A model generated the notes under the pieces. The model made no database searches. It was given only the letters and a program-made list of their open reading frames with translations, and was not told the origin of the DNA. Position numbers and translations under genes: made by a program. This document shows positions 1-8,028 of a stretch of 45,431 nucleotides of DNA, in pieces. Within the stretch, counting starts at the first letter, position 1. Each line of letters starts with the position of its first letter. This stretch comes from Gemmatimonadota bacterium (lineage in GTDB: Bacteria > Gemmatimonadota > Gemmatimonadetes > Gemmatimonadales > GWC2-71-9): positions 1-45,431 of the forward strand of contig JANXXJ010000055.1 of assembly GCA_025350665.1 (NCBI GenBank), in the 5' to 3' direction.

Positions 1-975
1 ATGAGTCCTCTCATTGGTTCGCGCGTCAGTGATCGCCTGATCGGCCAGCGACAGCGCGACCACGGCGTCGGCCCCGGTACATGCAGGCGCACGGCCCGTC
101 GCCAGCGCCTCGACCAGGTCGCTCCCGGCGTGCATCAGAAGGTCACTGAGGCCTCCGGCGGGACCGGGAGCCGGGATCAGGTCCCGAAACCCGGGGAAAC
201 GCCGGCTGGGAGCCGCCGTGAACACCTCGACCCGTTGGCCCGAATCGATGACTCGGACCCGGCCCTTCCGGCCGATCAGGTCCATTTCGAAGAACGAATA
301 GGGAACGTCGCGAAGCCCGTGCAGCAGGCCGCGAGCGCCGGTGTCGAACTCCATGGCTACGTCGATCGTCGCGTCGAGAGCATCGTCAGCCACGTCGCCG
401 AATCCGCGCACCCCGACGATGTTCCCGACCAGGAACCGGGCCAGATCGAACCAGTGGGTGCCGTTGTGCTTGAGGCCCCGGACGTATGTCCCCCGGACCA
501 GTTCAAGGTCGCCGATGGGCTCGCCCTCGAGCCAGCGCCGCAACTGCTGGTGACTCGGCGCGAAGCGGCGGACGTAGTTCACCGCCAGCACGATCCCCCG
601 GCGATCCGCCTTGGCCACGAGGGCCTCGGCTTGCGCGACGTCGAGGGCCAGTGGCTTCTCCGCCAACACCGCCCGGACGGATGGCTGGTCGAGGATGAGA
701 TCGAGGACCTCGCCATGAGTCGCATCCGGCGAGCAGAGGCTCACGATGTCGGGTTTCAGCCGTTCGAGGAGCTCTGCCGCCGTGGCGAACGCCGATTGGA
801 CCGACCACCGCGTCGCGGCCGCCTGGAGCCGTTCGGGATCCGGATCGGCCAGGCCCACCAACTGGACGCCCGGGTGGTGCGTCCACGCCGCGGCGTGCGA
901 CTGGACCCCCGACCCCGGCAGCACCGGCGATGCGCCGATGAAGCCGCAGCCGATCACGGCTGCCCGGCGGGTCAT
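1..975 (-). CDS. Gfo/Idh/MocA-family oxidoreductase, C-terminus cut by window edge
   Basis: Reading leftward from an ATG at 975, 325 codons stay open to the window edge, so the C-terminus is missing. The N-terminus carries a dinucleotide-binding loop (GCGFIGA, residues 9-15), with a short insertion before the first helix. An EKPLA motif near residue 111 is the family's conserved Lys-Pro segment, and a second domain follows (VNYVRRF onward). Family members oxidise or reduce hydroxyls of sugars and nucleotide sugars with NAD(P). The ATG overlaps the stop of the upstream methyltransferase (ATGA, 972-975), so the gene is translationally coupled to the Pse operon. A role in tailoring Pse or a related sugar is inferred from position only. 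Confidence 0.85.
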   Translation of the reverse strand, partial: MTRRAAVIGCGFIGASPVLPGSGVQSHAAAWTHHPGVQLVGLADPDPERLQAAATRWSVQSAFATAAELLERLKPDIVSLCSPDATHGEVLDLILDQPSVRAVLAEKPLALDVAQAEALVAKADRRGIVLAVNYVRRFAPSHQQLRRWLEGEPIGDLELVRGTYVRGLKHNGTHWFDLARFLVGNIVGVRGFGDVADDALDATIDVAMEFDTGARGLLHGLRDVPYSFFEMDLIGRKGRVRVIDSGQRVEVFTAAPSRRFPGFRDLIPAPGPAGGLSDLLMHAGSDLVEALATGRAPACTGADAVVALSLADQAITDARTNERTH

Positions 976-1640
976 CCGACCCGGCCCTTTTCGAACAGGA
1001 CGACCTGGTCGGAAAGATCCGGGCCGCCGGTGGCCGCGCTGTAGGGGTAGTAGCGAACCTCGACGCGCTCGAGCCCCGGGCAGACCTCCTCGTAGCGCCG
1101 GGCGAAATCGGTCTTCCACAGCAGGCCCGTCTTCCCATGGTACGTGATCTCGGTCGTGACCGGCGCGAAGTACTCGTGGGCCAGGACGAACCGGCGGCTC
1201 ACCCGGCAAATCTCGGCCATCGCCCTGGGCAGGTCGTCGGGATGGATGTGGATCAAGACCCCGTGGGTCATCACCAGATCGAAGGCATGGTCCGGAAACG
1301 GCAGAGCGAACGCCGTGCCCTGATGAAAATGCATGTTGGGCGCCAGCTCCCGGGCTTTGGCCACCGCATACTCCTGGGGCTCCAGCCCGTGCAACTCGAG
1401 ACCGGGATTGACCCGTTCGAGCATCCGGAGCTGCAGGCCGATGTTGCAACCCACTTCGAGCGCCTTGCCGGCCGGGAGGCGCGCCGGGCCGACGACCTCG
1501 CGATAAATCGCGGACTTGGGCACGCCGAACTGCTCGGCGAAGGCCTGATCCATTTCGTCGAGGGACTGGCTGTTCCGGTCCGTGTAGGCCTGGCCGAAGG
1601 TCGAGGTCCAGGTATCGAGCTGTCTCGTCATCGTCGTCAT
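972..1640 (-). CDS. Pseudaminic acid biosynthesis-associated SAM methyltransferase
   Basis: This is a class I SAM-dependent methyltransferase of 222 aa. Motif I is LEVGCNIG (about residues 69-76), with an acidic loop (LEPQEYA) and a later DLVMTHGVLIHI segment. The N-terminal FGQAYTDRN segment matches the family of methylases found in pseudaminic acid clusters. Methylation of the finished sugar or glycan is inferred, and the acceptor is unknown. The open frame extends to 1763, but the start at 1640 (MTTMTRQ) has GAGGA just upstream and lies 7 nt after the cytidylyltransferase stop. A second ATG at 1631 is possible. Confidence 0.85.
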   Translation of the reverse strand: MTTMTRQLDTWTSTFGQAYTDRNSQSLDEMDQAFAEQFGVPKSAIYREVVGPARLPAGKALEVGCNIGLQLRMLERVNPGLELHGLEPQEYAVAKARELAPNMHFHQGTAFALPFPDHAFDLVMTHGVLIHIHPDDLPRAMAEICRVSRRFVLAHEYFAPVTTEITYHGKTGLLWKTDFARRYEEVCPGLERVEVRYYPYSAATGGPDLSDQVVLFEKGRVG

Positions 1641-1647
1641 GAAATCC

Positions 1648-2382
1648 TCAGCGCACGGCCTTCTGGCGGACGTGCTGGTTGAGTGTGGCAAGGTCGGGGC
1701 GGCGGTGCAGCAACTCGACGATGTCCTCGAGACCGAACCGGCGGTTGGCCGGATATAGTTCACCGTAGATCGCCGCGATCAGCTGGTAGTCCTCCGCGGT
1801 ATCCACTGTGAGCCGCCAGCCGGCATCGCGGGCATCGAGGCCGCTGGCGACGTTGAGCAGCCGGTAACGCTCCGGATGTTCGTAGATGTAGAGCGACACG
1901 TGCTCCCGGTCCGCCGGGTCCTGGGTCCGTTCCGCCACGTCCGCCAGAATCGCGACGGGAAAGACCTGGGCATCGAGCCCCCGGGGATAGGTGTGGCTGA
2001 GAATGTTCGAGCAGTAGTCCACCTGATTGGTCTGGAACGTGTGGATCAGCCCGTCGATCACGCTGGGATCGATCAGCGGACAGTCGGCGGTCGTTTCGAC
2101 GATCAGGTCCGCCCCGGCCCCGCGGGCGGCGTCGAGCACGCGGCTCAGCACATCGTCCTCGCTGCCCCGATGCCAGCCGACGCCGAGTTCCTTCGCCAGC
2201 GCCACGATCGGTTCATCGGCGGGATGATCGGTCGTCGCCACGACGATGCCATCCGCCCGCCGAACCCGACGAAGCCGCTCGATCATCCGGGCCAGCATCG
2301 GTTCGCCGAGCAGCGGCCGGAGCACCTTGCCCGGAAGCCGGGTCGAGCGCATCCTGGCTTCGATCGTGATGACGGTCTTCAC
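1648..2382 (-). CDS. pseF: CMP-pseudaminic acid cytidylyltransferase, SpsF/PseF type
   Basis: A 244-aa nucleotidyltransferase that begins with GTG. The signature EARMRSTRLPGKVL (residues 8-21) is the CTP-binding loop of the acylneuraminate/KDO cytidylyltransferase fold. ETTADCPLIDP contains the acidic metal-binding Asp. It should activate Pse with CTP to CMP-Pse, the donor for protein glycosylation. The sequence resembles SpsF more than Campylobacter PseF, so the function rests partly on its place directly after pseI. The GTG at 2382 overlaps the pseI stop (GTGA) and is preceded by GGAGG. The longer open frame to 3180 is a shadow of pseI. Confidence 0.85.
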   Translation of the reverse strand: MKTVITIEARMRSTRLPGKVLRPLLGEPMLARMIERLRRVRRADGIVVATTDHPADEPIVALAKELGVGWHRGSEDDVLSRVLDAARGAGADLIVETTADCPLIDPSVIDGLIHTFQTNQVDYCSNILSHTYPRGLDAQVFPVAILADVAERTQDPADREHVSLYIYEHPERYRLLNVASGLDARDAGWRLTVDTAEDYQLIAAIYGELYPANRRFGLEDIVELLHRRPDLATLNQHVRQKAVR

Positions 2383-3452
2383 GACACCTCCACGGCGGCT
2401 GATTCGGTTACGAGATCCCAGGTCACCGGCGTCCCACGGGCCGCCGCCCGGGCGGCCACGCGGCCGACCACGTTCGGGAGGTAGCGCGGCGCCAGCCCGA
2501 ATCCGGGCCGGATCGACCGGACATTGTCCGGCGTGAGTGGTTCTCCCGCCGCCACGTCGCGCACCACGTACAGCGACCGGCGAAAGGTGAAGCTGCCTTC
2601 TTCGGTGAGCCCGGGTCCGAATGCGGCCCGGCCTCGCATCGCGGTAGCCCGCTCCACGGCCTCGGCCATCGCCTTGAACTCGGCCGGCTCGAGCGAGAAA
2701 TGACTGTCCACGCCTCCAGCAGCCCGGTCCAGGGTGAAGTGCTTTTCGATCATGACGGCCCCAAGCGTCGCCGCCACCACCGGCGCTACCAGGCCAAGGC
2801 TGTGATCGGACAGGCCTGTCGGGCAACCGGTGGCGGCAGCCAGAAGCGGAATGGTCGCGAGGTTCATCGCCGCGTCCAGCGCGGGGTAGCTGCTGGTGCA
2901 CTTGAGGACGATGAGCTTGCGGCAGCCGTGGGTGCGAAGCACGTCCAGCGCGTGGGCCGTCTCCTCCAGGCTGGCCATACCGGTGGAGATGATGACGGGC
3001 TTTCCCGTAGCCGCGATCCGGGCCAGGAGCCCATCGTCCACGAGTTCGAACGACGCCACCTTGTGGGCCGGCGCGCCGAGCTCTTCGAGCAGATCGACGG
3101 CCGTGCCATCGAAGGGCGTGGAGAAGATCTCGAGGCCGAGGCGACGGGCTTCGGCGAACAGCGTCCGGTGCCAGGCCCACGGCGTATGGGCCTCACGGTA
3201 GAGGTCGTAGAGCGTCCGGCCCGCCCACGGGCCGCTCCCGGACACCACGAAGTCCGGCCGATCACAGTCGATGGTCAGCGTGTCCGGCGTGTAGGTCTGG
3301 AGCTTGATGGCGTGGGCACCCGCGGCGTGAGCCGCGCGCACCGTCGCGACGGCCCGCTCCAGGTCTCCATTGTGGTTGCCGGAAAGCTCCGCCACCAGAA
3401 AACACGGCTCGCCAGGACCGACCCGGTGCCGCCCAATCGCAATCGACGTCAT
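2379..3452 (-). CDS. pseI: Pseudaminic acid synthase
   Basis: A 357-aa NeuB-family TIM barrel followed by a C-terminal SAF (antifreeze-like) domain (about residues 290-350). Segments typical of PseI rather than sialic or legionaminic acid synthases include AELSGNHNG near the start, LQTYTPDTLT, STPFDGTAVD, LKCTSSYPA, GLSDHSLG and IEKHFTLD. The enzyme condenses 6-deoxy-AltdiNAc with phosphoenolpyruvate to form pseudaminic acid in the cytoplasm. The ATG at 3452 has GAGGA seven bases upstream. It follows pseG by 15 nt and overlaps the cytidylyltransferase start by 4 nt. All visible motifs look intact. Confidence 0.95.
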   Translation of the reverse strand: MTSIAIGRHRVGPGEPCFLVAELSGNHNGDLERAVATVRAAHAAGAHAIKLQTYTPDTLTIDCDRPDFVVSGSGPWAGRTLYDLYREAHTPWAWHRTLFAEARRLGLEIFSTPFDGTAVDLLEELGAPAHKVASFELVDDGLLARIAATGKPVIISTGMASLEETAHALDVLRTHGCRKLIVLKCTSSYPALDAAMNLATIPLLAAATGCPTGLSDHSLGLVAPVVAATLGAVMIEKHFTLDRAAGGVDSHFSLEPAEFKAMAEAVERATAMRGRAAFGPGLTEEGSFTFRRSLYVVRDVAAGEPLTPDNVRSIRPGFGLAPRYLPNVVGRVAARAAARGTPVTWDLVTESAAVEVS

Positions 3453-3467
3453 GCCAATCCTCGCATC

Positions 3468-4376
3468 TCAGCGTACCGGCCGGGCTGGGGCCATCGCCAT
3501 CAGTCCCTCCACCAGGCGCCCGGTACCGTTGGTCACCCGCGGCAACGCGCAGGCCACCGCAATCAACGAGCGCAGCTGGTAGGCCAGAAAGTCGGCGTCG
3601 AGCAAGGTCGTGTTGATGCCCGGCGCCCCGGCATCACGGGCCCAGCGATAGACCAGCCGCTGGTTGTCCGCGATCATCAGCAACCCGACCGGTACCCCGA
3701 CCGCCGCCGCCTCCCACACGGTGGTTCCGGCCGCGGTCAGCAGCTGTTTCGCCGCGACGACGTCGGCCCAAAGGCCGGCGGCCTCGATCCGCCGCCACCG
3801 GGCCGGCGCCCAGGTCCCGGTAGCGGCGAACGGCTGATCCGGAACCATGTCGGCCAGCTGCTCGAAAGCCTCGGTCACGATCCCTGGTGGCCGGCCTCCG
3901 CCGAGCGTAATGACGATCTCGGCCGACCCGCCGCGCCATTGCGGGAGATCGCTTCGAACGGCGAGGTACTCGGGGCCCGCGAACACGGTCCCGCCGAATC
4001 GGCGGTACATCGCGGGCTCACGGGTCCCGTTCGGGTTCCAGACGACGTCGAACCCCGGGGCGACGTCGACCCCGAAGTCGTCCACAAGGACCCGAATGCC
4101 CGCGCCGGTGCTCTGAGTCGCCCGAAACCGGGCGCCCGTTTCGTAGGAATCGACGACCAGCACGTCACATTCGGTCACATCGCCGTCTTCAGCCGCAAGG
4201 CCGAGCCGGGCGAAGCGCTCCACGACGAACGGGATTTCGAGGCGACCGCACACGGAGACTTCGCCGCCGGCCTCCAGCCACGTTTCCGCCAGGACTGCCA
4301 GCCGCATCGCGTGCCCGGCACCGACCGACGCGGTAGCGTCGGCCCTGAGCATGAGCAGGCGACCCGTGAGATTCAT
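3468..4376 (-). CDS. pseG: UDP-2,4-diacetamido-2,4,6-trideoxy-beta-L-altropyranose hydrolase
   Basis: A 302-aa GT-B-fold hydrolase that removes UDP from the diacetamido-altrose intermediate. The start motif LRADATASVGAGHAMR (residues 10-25) contains the GxGH signature, with His22 at the position of the catalytic His of PseG. The C-terminal half carries ITLGGG, TAAGTTVWEA and a nucleotide-binding ADNQ segment. The ATG at 4376 overlaps the pseC stop (ATGA). The frame is open further upstream to 4661, but that part is out of frame with pseC and has no homology. No acetyltransferase gene lies between pseC and pseG. Confidence 0.92.
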   Translation of the reverse strand: MNLTGRLLMLRADATASVGAGHAMRLAVLAETWLEAGGEVSVCGRLEIPFVVERFARLGLAAEDGDVTECDVLVVDSYETGARFRATQSTGAGIRVLVDDFGVDVAPGFDVVWNPNGTREPAMYRRFGGTVFAGPEYLAVRSDLPQWRGGSAEIVITLGGGRPPGIVTEAFEQLADMVPDQPFAATGTWAPARWRRIEAAGLWADVVAAKQLLTAAGTTVWEAAAVGVPVGLLMIADNQRLVYRWARDAGAPGINTTLLDADFLAYQLRSLIAVACALPRVTNGTGRLVEGLMAMAPARPVR

Positions 4377-5533
4377 CGAGTCGTGCCTTCGAGCGAGCGG
4401 GCAACGACCCCGACCACCCGTTCCACGTCGGATTCGGTCATCGCCGGGAACACGGGCACGGTGATCGCCGACGCATAGTAGGCCTCGGCCCCCGGCCGGT
4501 TGGTCCGGGCAAACCCGTGCTGCTGGTAGTAGGGTTGCCGATAGACCGGGATGTAATGGACGTTGGCGCCGATCCCTGCGGCGAGCAGACCGTCGTACAC
4601 CGTCCGCCGACGGGCCGGATCGACGCGGATCACATAGAGGTGGTGGGCCCCGCGCGACCAACGCGGCCGGATCAGGCGCGACACCCCCGGCATGGCCGCC
4701 ACGCGTGCGTCATACCACCCGGCAACCCGGGCCCTGGCCTCGAGCCAGCCGGGCAGCCGTTCGAGCTGCGACAGGCCGAGCGCGCATTGGAAGTCCGTCA
4801 GGCGATAGTTGTAGCCCAGCTCGAGCTGCTCGTAGTACCAGGGGCCATCGTTATGCGTCATCTCCGCGGCATCGCGGGTGATGCCATGGCTGCGGAACCG
4901 CTTGAGGCGGGCGTAGAGAGCCGGATCATTCGTGGTCACGGCACCGCCCTCCCCCGTCGTAAGCTGTTTGGCCGGGTGGAAACTGAAGCAGCACATGTCG
5001 CTGTGGGCGCAAGCACCGACCCGGTGGTCGCGGCCGTCGCTGGTGTGATAGGTCGCACCGATCGCGTGGGCCGCGTCTTCGACCACCCGCCATTGCCGCG
5101 CCTCGGCCACGGCGGCGATGGCCTCCATCGGGGCGACCTCGCCGCCGAAGTGGACCGGCGCCACCACCCGGACCGAAGCCTCGGCATGATCGTCCACGTC
5201 GTCGGCGTCCATCAGGCCGGTCTCGGGATCGATGTCCGTGAACCGGACCGATCCGCCCAGATAGAGCGCGGCATTGGCCGTGGCCACGAACGTATTCGGA
5301 CTGGTCAGGACCGACGCGCCGGGACCGACACCAGCCGCGGCGTAGGCCGCGTGCAGCGCCGCCGTGCAGCTGTTGAACGCCACCGCGAAGTCGGCGCCCG
5401 CAAACTCGGCCAGGGCCTTTTCGAATCGGTCCACGGTCGGTCCCTGGGTGATCAGGGCGGCCCGCAGCGCGGTGACGACGGCAGTGACGTCACCGTCGGA
5501 GATCTCCTGCCGGGCGTAGGGGAGGAATGCCAT
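4373..5533 (-). CDS. pseC: UDP-4-amino-4,6-dideoxy-N-acetyl-L-altrosamine transaminase
   Basis: A 386-aa DegT/DnrJ/EryC1 PLP aminotransferase. The FHPAKQLTTGEGG segment places the Schiff-base lysine at Lys189. VVEDAAHAIGA gives the PLP-nitrogen Asp at 153, and FNSCTAALHAA is the phosphate-binding region. It aminates the 4-keto product of PseB at C4 using an amino donor such as glutamate. The ATG at 5533 overlaps the pseB stop by ATGA, so the two sequential enzymes are translationally coupled. Length and motifs are normal for PseC. Confidence 0.93.
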   Translation of the reverse strand: MAFLPYARQEISDGDVTAVVTALRAALITQGPTVDRFEKALAEFAGADFAVAFNSCTAALHAAYAAAGVGPGASVLTSPNTFVATANAALYLGGSVRFTDIDPETGLMDADDVDDHAEASVRVVAPVHFGGEVAPMEAIAAVAEARQWRVVEDAAHAIGATYHTSDGRDHRVGACAHSDMCCFSFHPAKQLTTGEGGAVTTNDPALYARLKRFRSHGITRDAAEMTHNDGPWYYEQLELGYNYRLTDFQCALGLSQLERLPGWLEARARVAGWYDARVAAMPGVSRLIRPRWSRGAHHLYVIRVDPARRRTVYDGLLAAGIGANVHYIPVYRQPYYQQHGFARTNRPGAEAYYASAITVPVFPAMTESDVERVVGVVARSLEGTTR

Positions 5534-6513
5534 CAGTTGAGCCCCAGCGACCCCAGGAGATCCCGCACTTGCTTCACATCGAGGCGGTGAGGATTGTTGT
5601 CGCTCCGATAGGAAAAGCCATCCGGGACGGGTGCGCCGCCGGTCAGGGCCTGCTCATCCCACCAGGCCTGCTGGGGCTGGAGAACGTAGTGACTCCCCAT
5701 GTCGCGGGTCCGCCGGGCGTCGTCTTCGCCGATCATCAGTTCGTGGAGCTTCTCCCCCGGCCGGATCCCGATCACTTCGGTGCGGCAGGTCGGGGCCAGC
5801 GCCTCCACCAGCGTCATGATGTCGGTCGAGGGGATTTTCGGAACGAAGAGCTCGCCGCCATGCATCCGGCGGAGGCTGTCGAGGACGAAGTCCACACCCT
5901 GATCCAGCGTGATCCAGAACCGGGTCATCCGCGGATCGGTGATCGGCAGGACACCGTCGTGGCGCGCCTTGAGGAAGAAGGGCACGACCGATCCCCGGCT
6001 GCCAACGACGTTGCCGTACCGGACCACACTCATGATCGGGCCGCGGCCGCCGGAATAGGCATTGGCGGCGACGAACAACTTGTCGGAGCAGAGCTTGGTC
6101 GCACCGTAGAGATTGACCGGGTTGGCCGCCTTGTCGGTCGACAGGGCGATGACCTTCTCGACCCCGCTGTTGATTGCGGCTTCGATCACGTTCTGGGCGC
6201 CCAGCACGTTCGTCTTGATGCATTCGAACGGGTTGTACTCCGCGGCCGGCACCTGCTTCAGCGCCGCCGCGTGGACCACGATCTGCACCCCGGAGCAGGC
6301 CCGCTGGAGCCGTGGCAGGTCGCGCACGTCCCCAAGGAAGAAACGGACTCGGCGATCCTTGAACGCCTCGGCCATTTCGTACTGCTTGAGTTCGTCGCGG
6401 CTGTAGATGATCACGCGGCGCGGATCGTACCGGTCGAGTACGGTCTTGAGAAAGGCGCGGCCGAACGACCCCGTGCCGCCGGTCACCAGAATGGACTGTC
6501 CTTCGAGTAACAT
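5533..6513 (-). CDS. pseB: UDP-N-acetylglucosamine 4,6-dehydratase (inverting)
   Basis: A 326-aa extended SDR that starts Pse synthesis by dehydrating UDP-GlcNAc with C5 inversion. The NADP-binding TGGTGSFG is at residues 11-18. SRDELKQYEM follows beta-2, and the catalytic set of PseB/FlaA1 enzymes appears as STDKA (Asp127, Lys128) plus Tyr136 and Lys140 in YGATK. The ATG at 6513 has a near-ideal AAGGAG Shine-Dalgarno. It lies 15 nt after the last TPR-glycosyltransferase gene, so the sugar genes are downstream in the same transcript as the putative transferases. Confidence 0.95.
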   Translation of the reverse strand: MLLEGQSILVTGGTGSFGRAFLKTVLDRYDPRRVIIYSRDELKQYEMAEAFKDRRVRFFLGDVRDLPRLQRACSGVQIVVHAAALKQVPAAEYNPFECIKTNVLGAQNVIEAAINSGVEKVIALSTDKAANPVNLYGATKLCSDKLFVAANAYSGGRGPIMSVVRYGNVVGSRGSVVPFFLKARHDGVLPITDPRMTRFWITLDQGVDFVLDSLRRMHGGELFVPKIPSTDIMTLVEALAPTCRTEVIGIRPGEKLHELMIGEDDARRTRDMGSHYVLQPQQAWWDEQALTGGAPVPDGFSYRSDNNPHRLDVKQVRDLLGSLGLN

Positions 6514-6528
6514 CGTATCTCCTTGAAC

Positions 6529-8028
6529 TCAGGCCCGCGCGCGAGCGCCGGCGGTCATGGCCACCCGGACGGACAGGGCGCGCGCCACTTCGTTGAGGGT
6601 CCCGCTCCATGTGCGGTCGCCGTAAGGTTTCCTGAACAACCGGACCGCCGGGAACCACGGCGACCGCTCTTCGCCAAACACCGTCCAATCGTTCCCCGGG
6701 TCGACTTGCCAGGTCTCGGTCCCAACCGCCCCGGCCAATGAGGTCACGGCGGTCGGCGCCGCAATCACCAGATCGAGATGCCACGCCAATGCCGCCACGG
6801 ACTCGAGATCCTGTTTGAGGTCGACCGCGGGCCAGCGGTGCACCCGTCGGCCGGTCGCATGCTCCATGGTCTCGAGTTCCTCGCGACAGTCGTCGTACTG
6901 CAGGTTCACCAGCTCGACTCCCGGAACCTCGAAAATCGGGCGCCAGTCCTGGAGCGCGGCGTAGTAGCGCCGTCGGTCGGTGCCTCGCAGACCGCTCCGC
7001 CAGTTGATCCCGACCCGGAGGCCGGGTCCGAGAGGTTTGAGGCGGTCGCCCCACGCGACCAGCTGGGCGCGCGCCGGCACGAGTTGACTCCACTGCGGCC
7101 GGAAGTCAGTTCGACTCGGCCGGAGGTAGCGGGGCAGCCCGCCTAACGGGATCTGCCAGTCGAACGACCCGGAGCCCCAGGCGCCGTCGGGCACGACCAC
7201 GACGTCGGGCCAGGCCCGGCTGTAGAGGTCCACCAGCCGCGGATCGAGCGCCAGCGTGACCTCGGCGCCGAGGGCCACGAGATCCGGCACGCAGGTGGCG
7301 AACAGCATTTCGTCTCCCAGTCCCTGTTCGGGCCAAACCAGGATCCGGGTACCCTGCACCGGCTCGCCGCGCCACTCGTTCCACGGCAACCCGCGGTCAC
7401 GAGGCCGGCCCAGCCGGGCCCAGCGCGAGTCGTAGTGGCGCCATCCGTCATGGAGGCGGCCCGATGCGAGCTCGGTGAGGGCGCGGTTCCATTCCACCTC
7501 GGGCTGGGCCGGCTTGAGCGCGTCGGCCCGGTCGAATGCGGCGAGCGCCTCGGCGAACCGGCCCGCCTCCCGGCGGGCGTTCCCGAGATTGAGCCAGACA
7601 TCAGCGGCGTCGGGCATCCGGCTGGCGGCCGCTTCGAACGCCGAGACGGCCGCGGTGAGATTGCCCTGCTTCCGGAGGACGTTCCCCGCGTTGAAATGGG
7701 CCGTCGCATCGTGGGGTGCCAGACGGCTGGCCTCGTGGTAACACGCGGCCGCCGTATCGAGGTCACCGAGCTGTTCCCGACACACGCCCAGGTTAATCCA
7801 GGCATCGGGGGCGTCGGGCCGGAGGCGAACCGCCGCATCGAACGCGACCGCGGCCGCCGCGACCTCGCCGCGCTGGCGGAGCAACTGCCCGAGGTTGAAG
7901 TGGGCCGGGGCCAGAGTCGGCGCGGCCGCGACGGCCGTGCGGTAGGCCGCGATGGCGCGTTCCGCCTCGCCGGCCCGCTGCGCGGCCAGGCCCCGTTCAA
8001 ATTCCGCCAACCCAAGCGTCGCCGTCAT
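6529..8028 (-). CDS. TPR/glycosyltransferase fusion, FlmG-like (paralogue 4 of 4 in transcription order)
   Basis: A 499-aa cytoplasmic-looking protein. Residues 1-190 are about five tetratricopeptide repeats (AHFNLGQLLRQRGE, AWINLGVCREQLGD, VWLNLGNARREAGR). Residues 200-490 are a GT-B-like domain shared by all four neighbours, with RILVWPEQGLGDEMLF, VGINWRSGL, LVNLQYDDC, DLESV and APTAVTSLAGAVG. This TPR plus C-terminal transferase layout resembles Caulobacter FlmG, which attaches Pse to flagellins. That role here is inferred from layout and from the pse genes next door. The ATG at 8028 overlaps the previous stop (ATGA). The frame is open to 8934 by shadow only. Confidence 0.85.
   Translation of the reverse strand: MTATLGLAEFERGLAAQRAGEAERAIAAYRTAVAAAPTLAPAHFNLGQLLRQRGEVAAAAVAFDAAVRLRPDAPDAWINLGVCREQLGDLDTAAACYHEASRLAPHDATAHFNAGNVLRKQGNLTAAVSAFEAAASRMPDAADVWLNLGNARREAGRFAEALAAFDRADALKPAQPEVEWNRALTELASGRLHDGWRHYDSRWARLGRPRDRGLPWNEWRGEPVQGTRILVWPEQGLGDEMLFATCVPDLVALGAEVTLALDPRLVDLYSRAWPDVVVVPDGAWGSGSFDWQIPLGGLPRYLRPSRTDFRPQWSQLVPARAQLVAWGDRLKPLGPGLRVGINWRSGLRGTDRRRYYAALQDWRPIFEVPGVELVNLQYDDCREELETMEHATGRRVHRWPAVDLKQDLESVAALAWHLDLVIAAPTAVTSLAGAVGTETWQVDPGNDWTVFGEERSPWFPAVRLFRKPYGDRTWSGTLNEVARALSVRVAMTAGARARA

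Noticed and set aside
1648-3180. A 510-aa fusion protein ending in the cytidylyltransferase
   Set aside because: Its N-terminal half is an out-of-frame reading of pseI. The GTG at 2382 with GGAGG and a 4-nt overlap explains the start.
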